Shown here piece after piece: positions 52,773-61,987 of a stretch of DNA of 64,000 nucleotides. Positions within the stretch are counted from its first letter, which is position 1; the number at the start of each line of letters is the position of its first letter. The notes beneath the pieces are model-generated. The model did no database searches. It had not been told where the DNA came from and was given only the letters and a program-made list of their open reading frames with translations. Made by a program: the position numbers and the translations under genes. The stretch lies in assembly GCA_965243335.1 (NCBI GenBank), contig OZ251545.1:1798001-1862000 (forward strand). Reading direction: 5' to 3'. This DNA comes from JAJDXW01 sp965243335 (GTDB lineage: Bacteria > Pseudomonadota > Gammaproteobacteria > HK1).

Positions 52773-54604
52773 AGACTGGCAAGAAGCTCATCGAGGTCGC
52801 CCTGCCGCTGGACGCGATCAACGCCGCCAGCGTGCGCGAGAAGTCGATCCGGCACGGGCATCCGAGCACCCTGCATCTGTGGTGGGCGCGGCGGCCGTTG
52901 GCGGCGGCGCGGGCGGTCATCTTCTCGCAGATGGTGGACGACCCCTCGGCGCACCCGGACCGCTTCCCGACGGAGCCGGCCCAGGCGCGGGAGCGCGAGC
53001 GGTTGTTCGGGATCATCCGGGAGCTGGTGAAGTGGGAGAACACCAACGACGAGAAGGTGTTGGCGCAGGCGCGGGAGGAGATCCGGGAGAGCTGGCGCCG
53101 CACCTGCGCCGGGAACGCGGACCATCCGCGGGCGGCGGGGTGGTTCGACCCGGACCGGCTCCCCGCCTTCCATGACCCCTTCGCGGGCGGCGGCGCGCTG
53201 CCCCTGGAAGCACAGCGGCTCGGCCTGGAGGCCCATGCCTCGGACCTGAACCCGGTGGCGGTGCTCATCAACAAGGCGATGATCGAGGTCCCGCCCCGGT
53301 TCGCGGGCAAGCCGCCCGTGAACCCGGACGCCCAGGCGGAGTTCGCACGGGGCGGGCGGTGGAACGGCAAGGGCGCGCAGGGGCTGGCGGAGGACGTGCG
53401 CTACTACGGCCGGTGGATGCGCGACGAAGCCGGGAAGCGGATCGGCCATCTGTACCCGAAGGTCGAAGTCTCTGCGGCGATGGCGGCGGAGCGCCCGGAC
53501 CTGGAACGCTACGTGGGCCGGAAGCTCACGGTGGTCGCGTGGCTGTGGGCGCGCACGGTGAAGAGCCCGAACCCGGCGTTCGCGCACGTGGACGTGCCGC
53601 TGGCCTCGACCTTCATGCTCTCGACGAAGAAGGGCAAGGAGGCATGGGTCGAGCCGGTGGTCGAGAGGGGCGGCTACCATTTCACGGTGAAGGTCCCTGG
53701 GAACGCTTGTGTCCGCGGGCGAAACGCCCGGCCCGCAACGGACCGGAGGTCCGGGTCCGAAGGCCCACCGGACCCGGAGAACACGGGCGTCTCCGAGGGC
53801 GGCAATCCTGGGAGCGCGGGCGTCCCGCCCCCATCCTCGTCATTCCCGCTTTCGCGGGAATGACGGCGCTGAGGTCTCGGGAACGACCAAGGTGGGCGGG
53901 ATATCCGCGCATTCGGGTGACGATCTTCCCCTGCACGACGGCGAAGCTGGAACCACTGCGTGTGCCGAGGCGGTTGGGTTGTATCTTGGCATCGCGCTCA
54001 GCCGACTTGCGACATGTGTAATGGCCAATGTATATGGGAGGTTACGGAGATCAACCGGACGCTGGACGAGACCTTGACCCGGCAGGAAGGCGACCTGGAC
54101 CCGGACACCCGCTTCTGCGTCGCCTGGTACGAGCAATACGGCGTCGGCGAGCGCGCCTACGGGGAAGCCGAAGTCCTGTTCAGCGCCAAGAACACCTCGT
54201 TCGAGGGGTTGCAGCGCGCCGGGGTGCTCGCGGGCGGCAAGGGCAAGGTCCGGCTCATGCGCCGGGACGAGCTGGACCCGGACTGGAACCCGGCGACGGA
54301 CCGGCGCATCACCGATTGGGAGAGCGCGCAGTACCTGACCCGCTCCCTGACCGCGGAGCGGGGCGGCGGGGTGGCCGAGGCGGCCCGCCTGGTGCTCGGC
54401 ATGGGCGCGGAGCGGGCGGAGAAGGCCCGCGCGCTCGCCTACCGGCTATACTCGCTCGCCGAGCGCAAACGGTGGGCGGAGGAAGCACATGCCTACAACA
54501 TCCTCGTCACGTCCTGGCCGCAGATACGGACGGAGGCCGCCCGCCTCGCGGCCGGCGTGCCGGAGCAGACGGGCTTCGGGTTCTCCGGGGGTGAGGCCCC
54601 TTGA
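52769..54604 (+). pseudogene. Decayed DUF1156 anti-phage-type methyltransferase gene
   Basis: Three collinear pieces of one DUF1156 protein survive. Piece 1 (GTG 52769 to about 53690) starts KKLIEVALPLDAINAAS and includes HPSTLHLWWARRP, DPFAGGGALPLEA and TVKSPNPAFAH. Then a copy of the dispersed repeat fills about 53693-53865. Piece 2 (about 53943-54017, another frame) reads AEAVGLYLGIALSRLATC. Piece 3 (54047-54604) reads EINRTLDETLTRQEGD to LYSLAERKRWAEEA. Intact relatives are about 900-1000 residues; the middle, including the DPPY methylase site, is gone. DUF1156 proteins normally work with DUF499 and DUF3780 partners, none of which is present. Confidence 0.87.
53693..53865. repeat. Dispersed repeat with a palindrome inside the DUF1156 pseudogene
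   Basis: Contains repeat-arm pieces cctgggaacgcttgtgtc (from 53697) and cctgggagcgcgggcgtccc (from about 53808). At 53838-53865 there is a perfect 12-base palindrome cgtcattcccgc-tttc-gcgggaatgacg, a common intergenic repeat type in proteobacteria. Confidence 0.8.
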
Positions 54605-54750
54605 CCGCGCCCGTGCAGCTTGTCGCGGTGCGGGAGATGGCGTCCCCAGTATCCGCGCCTCCGGTGTGTTGTGACCGGGCCGCCCGCATTCTCCCAACAA
54701 GCGCGTCGGCTCGCGGAGCCCCGTCCGTCGGATCAAATGCTGAACGCCGG

Positions 54751-55233
54751 ATGCACGAACGATTGGCTGCTCGCCGCCGGCGCACTCCCCCAGCCCCTCC
54801 GATCCGGCACATCGCGATCGCCCAGGAGCCTGTTGCTCCCAACGCCTCCGGGAGACTGCTCGGTGACGATCGTGCTCGAAGCGTCACGGCCGATACCGCC
54901 GACCAGCCAAATTCCGAAGAATTCGTCGATCGCATACGACGTGCCGCCGCCAAACGTTTTCTTTTCCTGCCTCATGCAATTCGCCAGATGACACGACCGG
55001 ACAGGATGATTGAACCAATCGAGGTTCGAGAAGTCGTCATGCAAGGCGAGTTGATTGAAGACTATCCGGAGGACGTGCGCGGTCACAGCGGCCTGATCCA
55101 CGGCAAGGGCAAACACCAGCGGGACATCCACGTGGTTTGCGCGCCGAAGGAAGAATTTCTCGCAATCATTACCGCATACATTCCCTGGCGAGACGAGTGG
55201 GAACAGGACTTTCGCACACGGAGAAGAAGATGA
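54751..55233 (+). CDS. DUF4258 family protein (toxin-like)
   Basis: The conserved domain (from about 54913) reads SEEFVDRIRRAAAKRFLFLPHAIRQMTRPDRM, then GELIEDYPEDVRGHS, then DIHVVCAPKEEFLAIITAYIP, which is DUF4258, a small RelE/BrnT-like fold. The start is unclear: no standard start codon stands right before the domain. ATG 54751 gives an atypical N-terminal extension, and ATG 54988 would cut the His-containing strand. The original start may be lost. It overlaps the YgiT gene by four bases. GC is lower than in neighbours. Confidence 0.65.
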   Translation: MHERLAARRRRTPPAPPIRHIAIAQEPVAPNASGRLLGDDRARSVTADTADQPNSEEFVDRIRRAAAKRFLFLPHAIRQMTRPDRMIEPIEVREVVMQGELIEDYPEDVRGHSGLIHGKGKHQRDIHVVCAPKEEFLAIITAYIPWRDEWEQDFRTRRRR

Positions 55234-55442
55234 ACTGCATCCACTGTCATGGAAAGATGAGTCGTTCAACGGCTCCCTTTCACGTCGATCGCGCCGGCTA
55301 TCACCTGTCGTTCGACACGATACCGGCCTGGGTCTGCAACCAGTGCGGCGAGGCGTACTTCGAGGAGCGCGAAGTGACCGCGATTCAGACCGCCGTCGAC
55401 AACCTGGACAGGCAGACCCGGCAGCTATTGGCGCACGCCTGA
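55230..55442 (+). CDS. YgiT-type zinc-finger protein (antitoxin-like)
   Basis: A 70-residue protein, starting MNCIHCHGKM. Two CxxC pairs (CIHC and VCNQCGEAYFEE) form the zinc site found in the N-terminal domain of MqsA/YgiT antitoxins. There is no C-terminal helix-turn-helix, so it probably does not bind DNA like MqsA. Overlapping the DUF4258 gene by ATGA suggests a toxin-antitoxin-like pair; this pairing is common in genomes although its action is unproven. Confidence 0.85.
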   Translation: MNCIHCHGKMSRSTAPFHVDRAGYHLSFDTIPAWVCNQCGEAYFEEREVTAIQTAVDNLDRQTRQLLAHA

Positions 55443-56278
55443 CCGGCATCTTCCGCCTCAAGCCTCTCCCGGTCCCGGCTTCGCGGGCCAGAACCCGCCC
55501 TCGCGAAGGCGGGGGCTCGTGCGCGTCGTCCGCACCGGCGTATTTTGCCCTTGCAGGAAGGCCCGATGCGGGGTCTTGCGGCCCTCCCTGAGGGTGGGTC
55601 GCGCCCCGTCGCACTGGACTTACCCCGATCTGATGGACGGTGGATGGCTTTCGCCGGTGTGGTGATGGGCGAGAGCCGGCAAGGGTGGATTCTCATCGGC
55701 CCCGGGGGTAGGGGAACTGCCCGGAGGGCGGTTGCGCCCGCGCGATCCCGGCGCTGCCGGGGGCGGCGCGCTCGAAGTCGTCGGGGCCAGGGCACAGCCT
55801 GGGGAGGGATGGCGGCGTTGGGGAGCGCGGCACGGTTCTGCGCTTTGTCTGCGGGCGGCAAACGTGCGAGACTCGCGGCATGGCAGCTCCGGGGACGGTC
55901 ATCGTCGCGGCCCGCATCGTCGTCACGGCGCCCGCGGGCCTGCCCGCCGCGTGCGGGGCCGGGGTCCCCGGTCCTGTGGGCCGGGGCGGGCGCCTCGTCC
56001 GCCGGTCGCCGCCCCCCGCCCGCCCGGCCTCGGCGGGGCGGGCCGGACCCGGAGCCGGGCGCTAGGCCGCGCTTCGGCGTGGATCCGGTTCGGCCTCGTG
56101 CGAAGGACCGTTCTCGAAGTATTGCGGGACCCCCGGAACCGGGTCGGGATCGCATTCGTCGGCGCGATCCTGATCCTGCTGCTCGTGGTGGCCGCGGCGG
56201 AGTACCTCGGTTGATGCGCCCGAGCGTGAACGGTCCGCGTCCCCTCTGCACGGCCCGCCCCCGGCGGGAGCCCGCGGC
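55443..56278. other. Long gap before the polyamine-type transporter
   Basis: An 836-base stretch without a confidently recognised gene. Most open frames on both strands are Arg/Pro/Gly-rich shadows. One short frame near the right end (56098-56214) encodes a membrane helix and is listed separately. Confidence 0.5.
56098..56214 (+). CDS. Possible small single-helix membrane protein
   Basis: From GTG 56098 this frame gives 38 residues: a basic start (RRTVLEVLRDPRNR) then a strong hydrophobic helix (VGIAFVGAILILLLVVAAA). The positive-inside arrangement looks real, whereas the frame upstream is low-complexity. It lies 64 bases before the transporter ATPase gene. No ribosome binding site stands out, so it may be spurious. 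Confidence 0.35.
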   Translation: MRRTVLEVLRDPRNRVGIAFVGAILILLLVVAAAEYLG

Positions 56279-57406
56279 ATGAGCGCCGCGCCCGGCGGCC
56301 CCGAAGCCTTCGTCCGGTTCGCGGACGTCCAGAAGAGCTACGACGGCGAGACCCTCGTCGTCAAGAACCTCGACCTCGACATCGAGCGGGGCGAGTTCCT
56401 CACCATGCTCGGCCCCTCCGGCTCGGGGAAGACCACCTGCCTCATGATGCTCGCGGGGTTCGAGACCGCGACCTTCGGCGAGATCTTCCTCGACGGACGC
56501 CCGATCAACAACGTCGCGCCCCACCGGCGCGACATCGGGATGGTGTTCCAGAACTACGCGCTCTTCCCCCACATGACGGTGCACGAGAACCTCGCCTTCC
56601 CGCTCGAGGTCCGCAAGCTCGGGAAGGCGGAGGTCGAGGAGCGCGTCGCCCGCGCGCTCGACATGGTGGAGCTCGCGGGCTTCGGGAGCCGGCGCCCCGC
56701 CCAGCTCTCCGGCGGGCAGCAGCAGCGGGTGGCGGTCGCCCGCGCGCTCGTCTTCGAGCCCAAGCTCGTCCTCATGGACGAGCCCCTCGGCGCCCTCGAC
56801 AAGCAGCTCCGCGAGCAGATGCAGTTCGAGATCCGGCACATCCACGAGCGCTTGGGGGTGACGGTGGTCTACGTCACCCACGACCAGGGCGAGGCGCTCA
56901 CCATGTCCAACCGGATCGCGGTCTTCAACGACGGGGTGATCCAGCAGCTCTCGACCCCGGAAGGGCTGTACGAACGCCCGGAGAACGCCTTCGTCGCCCA
57001 GTTCATCGGCGAGAACAACCGGCTCCTCGGCACGGTGGCCGAACGCGACGGGGACTTATGCGAGGTGACCGTCGGGGGCCGCCCCGTGCAGGCGCTCGCG
57101 GTGCGCTGCGGGGATCGGGGAGAGGCGACGACCCTCTCCCTGCGGCCGGAGCGGGTGGTCGTCGCTCCCGAGGCCGGGTCCTGCCCCAACGTCTTCGACG
57201 CGGTGGTGGAGGAGCTCATCTACCTCGGCGACCACGTGCGCTCGCGGCTCCGCCTCCTCGGCCACGAGGAGTTCATCGTGAAGGCGCCCAACTCCGGGAC
57301 GCACCGGCCGATGAGGGTCGGCGAGACCGTCCAGGTGGGCTGGAGCGCGGAGGACTGCCGGGCCCTCGATTCCCCGCCCTCTGCTCCGGCTTCGGCTCCC
57401 CACTGA
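56279..57406 (+). CDS. Polyamine-type ABC transporter ATPase (PotA-like)
   Basis: A 375-residue ATP-binding subunit. Walker A GPSGSGKTT is at residues 44-52, the signature is LSGGQQQR, Walker B is LVLMDEPLGALD, and the switch His is in YVTHDQGEAL. The C-terminal TOBE domain (about 285-370) is typical of PotA/PotG and iron or sugar importers. The operon order ATPase, binding protein, permease, permease fits spermidine/putrescine-type transporters. Confidence 0.93.
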   Translation: MSAAPGGPEAFVRFADVQKSYDGETLVVKNLDLDIERGEFLTMLGPSGSGKTTCLMMLAGFETATFGEIFLDGRPINNVAPHRRDIGMVFQNYALFPHMTVHENLAFPLEVRKLGKAEVEERVARALDMVELAGFGSRRPAQLSGGQQQRVAVARALVFEPKLVLMDEPLGALDKQLREQMQFEIRHIHERLGVTVVYVTHDQGEALTMSNRIAVFNDGVIQQLSTPEGLYERPENAFVAQFIGENNRLLGTVAERDGDLCEVTVGGRPVQALAVRCGDRGEATTLSLRPERVVVAPEAGSCPNVFDAVVEELIYLGDHVRSRLRLLGHEEFIVKAPNSGTHRPMRVGETVQVGWSAEDCRALDSPPSAPASAPH

Positions 57407-57455
57407 TTCCATCCACTCCAACCAGAATCCACTCCAACCAGAAGAGGAGATTCCC

Positions 57456-58544
57456 ATGCGAGGCAAGAAGACAGCCATCGGGCTCGCCGCGGCGCTCGCC
57501 GCCGGGGCCGCCCATGCCCAGACCGAGCTGGTCGTGGTGTCCTGGGGCGGCGCCTATTCCGCGAGCCAGCAGAAGGCCTACCACGAGCCGTGGATGGCGA
57601 TGAACGCCGACATCAAGATCCTGAACGACGACTCCGCCTCCGAGGGGCTCTCGAAGCTCCGCGCCATGGCCGAGGCGGACAACGTCACCTGGGACCTCGT
57701 CGACATGATCGCCTCCGATGCGATCACCGCGTGCGACGAAGGCCTTGCGCTGGAGATCGACTTCGACGGCGCGCTCGCCGCGGCGCCGGACGGGACCCCG
57801 GCCTCCGAGGACTTCGGCGACATGATCGTGAGCGAGTGCTTCATCCCCCAGATCGTGTACTCGACGACGTTCGGCTACCGGACGGACCTGGTGAAGACCC
57901 CGCCGACCACGATCGCCGACGTGTTCGACCTCGACAGGATCCCCGGCAAGCGGGCGCTCGAGAAGAAGCCGCTCGCCAACATCGAGTGGGCCCTGCTCGC
58001 GGACGGGGTCGCGCTCGCAGACGTGTACGACCTGCTCTCCACCCCCGAGGGCCTCGACCGGGCGTACGCCAAGCTCGACACCATCAAGGGCGAGGTCGTC
58101 TGGTGGGCGAAGGGCGCGGTGCCCGTGCAGCTCCTGGCGGACGGCGAGGTCGTGATCGCGTCGGCGTACAACGGGCGCCTGTTCTCGGGCATCGAGGAGG
58201 AGAAGCAGCCCATCGCCATGATGTGGGACTGGCAGTGGTTCGACCTCGACGGCTGGGTGGTGCCGAAGGGCGGGAAGAACGTCGATGCGGTGATGGAGTT
58301 CCTGCGTTTCGCGACGGACACCCAGCGGCTCGCGGACCAGGCGAAGTACATCTCCTACGGTCCCGCCCGGACGTCCTCCGCGCCGCTCGTCGGCAAGCAT
58401 GCGGACCTCGGGATCGAGATGGGGCCGCACATGCCGACCGCCCCCGCGAACTCGAAGACCATGCTCCCGAACAACATCGAGTGGTGGGCGGACCACGGCG
58501 ACGAGATGAACGAGCGGTTCAACGCCTGGCTCGCCCGGGGCTGA
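57456..58544 (+). CDS. Polyamine-type ABC transporter binding protein (PotD-like)
   Basis: A 362-residue periplasmic binding protein. A signal peptide ends at AHAQ. Family stretches are ELVVVSWGGAYSASQQKAY, IVYSTTFGYRTDLVKTPPTTIADVFDL and MMWDWQWFDLDGWVVPKGG, close to the putrescine/spermidine group. The exact ligand (polyamine or an amino-acid-like organic cation) cannot be read from sequence. Preceded by agaggaga. Followed by a long hairpin. Confidence 0.93.
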   Translation: MRGKKTAIGLAAALAAGAAHAQTELVVVSWGGAYSASQQKAYHEPWMAMNADIKILNDDSASEGLSKLRAMAEADNVTWDLVDMIASDAITACDEGLALEIDFDGALAAAPDGTPASEDFGDMIVSECFIPQIVYSTTFGYRTDLVKTPPTTIADVFDLDRIPGKRALEKKPLANIEWALLADGVALADVYDLLSTPEGLDRAYAKLDTIKGEVVWWAKGAVPVQLLADGEVVIASAYNGRLFSGIEEEKQPIAMMWDWQWFDLDGWVVPKGGKNVDAVMEFLRFATDTQRLADQAKYISYGPARTSSAPLVGKHADLGIEMGPHMPTAPANSKTMLPNNIEWWADHGDEMNERFNAWLARG

Positions 58545-58595
58545 CGGCTCGGGCGGGGCGGTAGCCGGCAGGGCGCCGCCCCGAACGATCCGTCT

Positions 58596-58639
58596 GCGGC
58601 GGCGGGCCGCCCGCTTCGGGACCGCCGGCCCGCCGCCGC
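58596..58639 (+). terminator. GC stem-loop after the binding-protein gene
   Basis: Perfect 13-base arms gcggcggcgggcc (58596-58608) and ggcccgccgccgc (58627-58639) with an 18-base loop lie between the binding protein and the permease. No T-run. It probably stabilises the upstream mRNA. Confidence 0.55.
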
Positions 58640-58665
58640 TCCGCCGCTCCACGTCGGGAAGCATC

Positions 58666-59937
58666 GTGGCCGCCATCGCTCCGCACCGCCCCGCGGCGCT
58701 CACCACCGCCGACGGGACCCCGCTCAAGGTGAGCTTCGCCCGCGCCTTGCGGCGGAGCCGCCTGAAGGCGCTGGGGCTCGTCCTGCCCCTGTTCGGGTTC
58801 CTGTTCATCACCTTCCTCGTCCCCATCGGGGACATGCTCTTTCGCAGCGTCGAGAACCAGCTCGTCGGCCGGGTGCTGCACCGCACGGTGGCGGCGCTCG
58901 AGGACTGGGACCCGGCCTCGGGAGCGCTGCCGGAAGAGCCGGTGTTCGCGGCCCTCGTCGCGGACTTCGTCGAGGGCCGCGAGAACCGCACCATCGGCCG
59001 GGTCGGGGTGCGGCTCAACTACGAGCGGGGCGGCATGTCGAGCCTGTTCCGCAAGACCGGGCGGCGCGCGAAGCGCATCCGGGAGGCCCCGTACCGGGAG
59101 GCGATGATCGACCTCGACGCGCGCTGGGGGGACCTCGACGTCTGGCGGCTCATCAAGCGCGAGAGCGATGCGTACACCGCCTCGTACTACCTCGCGGCGG
59201 TGGACATGCGCTTCGCGGCGGACGGGGCGATCGCCCGCCAGGAGGAGAACCGGCAGATCTATCTGCGGCTGTTCGGGCGGACCCTGTGGCTCAGCCTCGT
59301 CATCACCGTGCTCTGCCTCCTGCTCGGCTACCCGATCTCGTACCTGATGGCGACCCTGCCCGTGCGCACCAGCAACCTGCTGATGATCATGGTGCTGCTC
59401 CCGTTCTGGACTTCGCTGCTGGTGCGCACCACGTGCTGGATCGCGCTCCTCCAGCAGCAGGGGGTCATCAACGACCTGCTCGTGTGGACGGGCCTCATCG
59501 GCGAGGAGGGCCGGCTCGGGATGATCCACAACCGCACCGGCACGATCATCGCCATGACCCACATCCTGCTCCCGTTCATGGTGCTGCCCCTCTACAGCGT
59601 GATGAAGACCATCCCGCCGAGCTACATGCGGGCGGCGCGCTCGCTCGGGGCGAACCCGCTCACCGCCTTCGTGCGGGTGTACATGCCGAACACGGTGGCC
59701 GGGGTGGGCGCGGGCAGCATCCTCGTCTTCATCATCGCGATCGGGTACTACATCACCCCGGCCCTCGTCGGGGGGACCTCGGGGACCCTCATCAGCAACT
59801 TCATCGCCCACCACATGCAGGTGTCGCTCAACTGGGGGCTCGCCGCCGCCCTCGGGGCCCTGCTGCTCGCGGTCGTGCTGGCCCTCTACGTGCTCTACGA
59901 CAAGCTGGTCGGCATCGACAACATGAAGTTCGGTTGA
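58666..59937 (+). CDS. Polyamine-type ABC transporter permease (PotB-like)
   Basis: A 423-residue inner-membrane permease starting at GTG 58666. It has one helix near residues 40-60, then a large periplasmic loop (about 65-200), then the core from LYLRLFGRTLWLSLVITVLC on. The EAA loop is YMRAARSLGANPLTAFVRVYMPN. The long loop is seen in PotB-like proteins of alpha- and gammaproteobacteria. It pairs with the next permease, whose gene starts 14 bases later. Confidence 0.92.
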   Translation: MAAIAPHRPAALTTADGTPLKVSFARALRRSRLKALGLVLPLFGFLFITFLVPIGDMLFRSVENQLVGRVLHRTVAALEDWDPASGALPEEPVFAALVADFVEGRENRTIGRVGVRLNYERGGMSSLFRKTGRRAKRIREAPYREAMIDLDARWGDLDVWRLIKRESDAYTASYYLAAVDMRFAADGAIARQEENRQIYLRLFGRTLWLSLVITVLCLLLGYPISYLMATLPVRTSNLLMIMVLLPFWTSLLVRTTCWIALLQQQGVINDLLVWTGLIGEEGRLGMIHNRTGTIIAMTHILLPFMVLPLYSVMKTIPPSYMRAARSLGANPLTAFVRVYMPNTVAGVGAGSILVFIIAIGYYITPALVGGTSGTLISNFIAHHMQVSLNWGLAAALGALLLAVVLALYVLYDKLVGIDNMKFG

Positions 59938-59951
59938 GGCAGGCGCGCGGC

Positions 59952-60803
59952 ATGGCCCTTCCTTCCTACACCTCTCCCCTGGAGCGCGTCTGGTTCTATG
60001 CGTTCCGGATCCTCTGCGGCCTCATCTTCTTCTTCCTCATCGCCCCGCTCGTCGTCATCGTCCCGCTCTCGTTCAACGCGGTTCCCTACTTCACGTTCAC
60101 CCCGGAGATGCTCTCGCTCGATCCGGCCGGGTACTCGCTTCGCTGGTACCAGGACTTCTTCACCAACCTCAACTGGCGGGGGGCGGTCAGGAACAGCGTC
60201 ATCATCGCGTTCTTCGCGACGATCCTCGCCACCGCCCTCGGGACCCTCGCCGCGCTCGGGCTCAGCCGGGCGCACATGCCGTTCCGGACCACGATCATGG
60301 GGCTTCTCATCTCGCCGATGATCGTGCCCCTCATCATCTCCGCGGCCGGGATGTACTTCTTCTACTCCAAGGTGGGGCTCCAGGGGAGCTTCCTCGGGGT
60401 GATCCTCGCCCACACCGCGCTCGGCGCCCCGTTCGTGGTGATCACGGTCACCGCGACCCTCGTGGGCTTCGACCACAGCCTGACCCGCGCGGCCGCGAGC
60501 CTCGGCGCCTCGCCGCCGCGCATCTTCTTCAAGGTGATCGTTCCGATCATCCTGCCCGGGGTGATCTCGGGCGCGCTCTTCGCGTTCGTGACCTCGTTCG
60601 ACGAGGTGGTGGTGATCCTCTTCGTCGCGAGCTACGAGCAGCGGACCATCCCGTGGCAGATGTTCTCCGGGATCCGCGAGCAGATCAGCCCGACCATCCT
60701 CGCCGTCGCGACCATCCTGGTGTGCGTGTCCATCCTGCTCCTCGTCGCCACCGAGCTGCTGCGCCGGCGGGGCGAACGCCTGCGCGGGGTCACCCCGGCT
60801 TGA
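59952..60803 (+). CDS. Polyamine-type ABC transporter permease (PotC-like)
   Basis: A 283-residue permease, normal PotC length, with six helices. The EAA loop is LTRAAASLGASPPRIFFKVIVP. The strand FAFVTSFDEVVVILFVA is a PotC hallmark. It completes the four-gene transporter. Next comes an unrelated peroxidase gene 126 bases away. Confidence 0.95.
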   Translation: MALPSYTSPLERVWFYAFRILCGLIFFFLIAPLVVIVPLSFNAVPYFTFTPEMLSLDPAGYSLRWYQDFFTNLNWRGAVRNSVIIAFFATILATALGTLAALGLSRAHMPFRTTIMGLLISPMIVPLIISAAGMYFFYSKVGLQGSFLGVILAHTALGAPFVVITVTATLVGFDHSLTRAAASLGASPPRIFFKVIVPIILPGVISGALFAFVTSFDEVVVILFVASYEQRTIPWQMFSGIREQISPTILAVATILVCVSILLLVATELLRRRGERLRGVTPA

Positions 60804-60929
60804 AGCGAGGGCGCTCCGGCCCCAAGTCCCGGGCTGCTGCCCCGGTCGGCGCATGAACCGGGGGCCGGCACGGATCGGAGGATCATCCGCCTCCGGCCGG
60901 TCGGCCCGCCCGTCAGGAGAGGGACGGAC

Positions 60930-61808
60930 ATGAACGCACAGCCCGGCGTGCTCGCCGAAGTGCCGGCCCACGCGCGCTACCTCACCTTCCGCCGCCGGCC
61001 GGCGGCCGCGGACCCGCGGCCCGCGCTGGAGCGGCTCGCCGCCCTCCCGGTCGACGAGGCCCGGGTGGTGGGGCTCGGCGCGTCGCTCGTCCGCGAGCTG
61101 GGCGGGGCCGTCGAGGGCCTTCGCACGTTCCCGGCCCTGGAAGGGCGGGGCCTCTCCGTCCCCTCGACCCCGGCCGCGCTCTGGTGCTGGCTGCGCGGGG
61201 AGGATCGGGGAGACCTCGTGCACGCGGGCCGCCGGGTGCGGGCCGCCCTCGCCGGCGCCTTCGAGGTCGAGTCGGTCATCGACGCGTTCCGGCACCTCGA
61301 CGGCCGCGACCTCACCGGGTACGAGGACGGCACCGAGAACCCGACCGGCGAGGACGCGGTGGCCGCGGCGGTGGCGTCGGGGAGGGGAGAAGGGCGGGAC
61401 GGGGCCGCGTTCGTCTCGGTGCAGCAGTGGGTGCACGACCTCGACCGCTTCGAGTCGTTCGGCCCCGGGGAGCAGGACGAGGTCATCGGCCGGCGCCGGA
61501 GCGACAACGAGGAGATGGAGGACGCGCCGGAAGGCGCCCACGTCAAGCGCACCGAGCAGGAAGCCTTCGATCCTCCGGCCTACCTCGTGCGCCGCTCCAT
61601 GGCCTGGGCGGATGCGGCCCGCGAGGGGCTCGTGTTCGTCGCGTTCGGCGCGAGCCTCGACCCCTTCGAGACCCTGCTCCGCCGGATGACGGGCGCGGAC
61701 GACGGGGTCGTCGACCACCTGTTCCGGTTCACCCGCCCGGTCACCGGGAGCCATTTCTGGTGTCCCCCGGTCCGGAACGGCCGCCTCGACCTCCGCGCGC
61801 TCCTCTGA
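60930..61808 (+). CDS. DyP-type heme peroxidase (YfeX-like)
   Basis: A 292-residue heme peroxidase. The catalytic GxxDG motif is GYEDGTENPTG (near residues 130-140). A conserved FVSVQQWVHDLDRFESFGPGEQDEVIGRR follows, then HVKRTEQEAFD with the proximal-His region, and LVFVAFGASLDPFETLLRRM at the end, typical of the YfeX group. No export signal is seen, so it works in the cytoplasm; it may oxidise dyes or porphyrinogens. ATG 60930 follows caggagaggga. Confidence 0.92.
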   Translation: MNAQPGVLAEVPAHARYLTFRRRPAAADPRPALERLAALPVDEARVVGLGASLVRELGGAVEGLRTFPALEGRGLSVPSTPAALWCWLRGEDRGDLVHAGRRVRAALAGAFEVESVIDAFRHLDGRDLTGYEDGTENPTGEDAVAAAVASGRGEGRDGAAFVSVQQWVHDLDRFESFGPGEQDEVIGRRRSDNEEMEDAPEGAHVKRTEQEAFDPPAYLVRRSMAWADAAREGLVFVAFGASLDPFETLLRRMTGADDGVVDHLFRFTRPVTGSHFWCPPVRNGRLDLRALL

Positions 61809-61987
61809 CCGGGCCGCCGTCCCATCCCGTCTCGATCGGTTCCGCCCGTGCGCCGCCGTTCCGACCCCCCGGGGGAGACCCCATCCATCGGAGACCGGGC
61901 GCCGGCCGCCCTTGCCGGCTGACTCCGCCCGCGGCTCCGGCGCGGGCGGAAGCCGTTGCCTGTCCACCGATACGGGAAGGTCCACGT

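Noticed and set aside
55545..56097. Several open frames on both strands in the gap before the PotA-like gene
   Set aside because: Arg/Pro/Gly-rich translations without start signals or family patterns; only the terminal hydrophobic helix was kept as a weak candidate.
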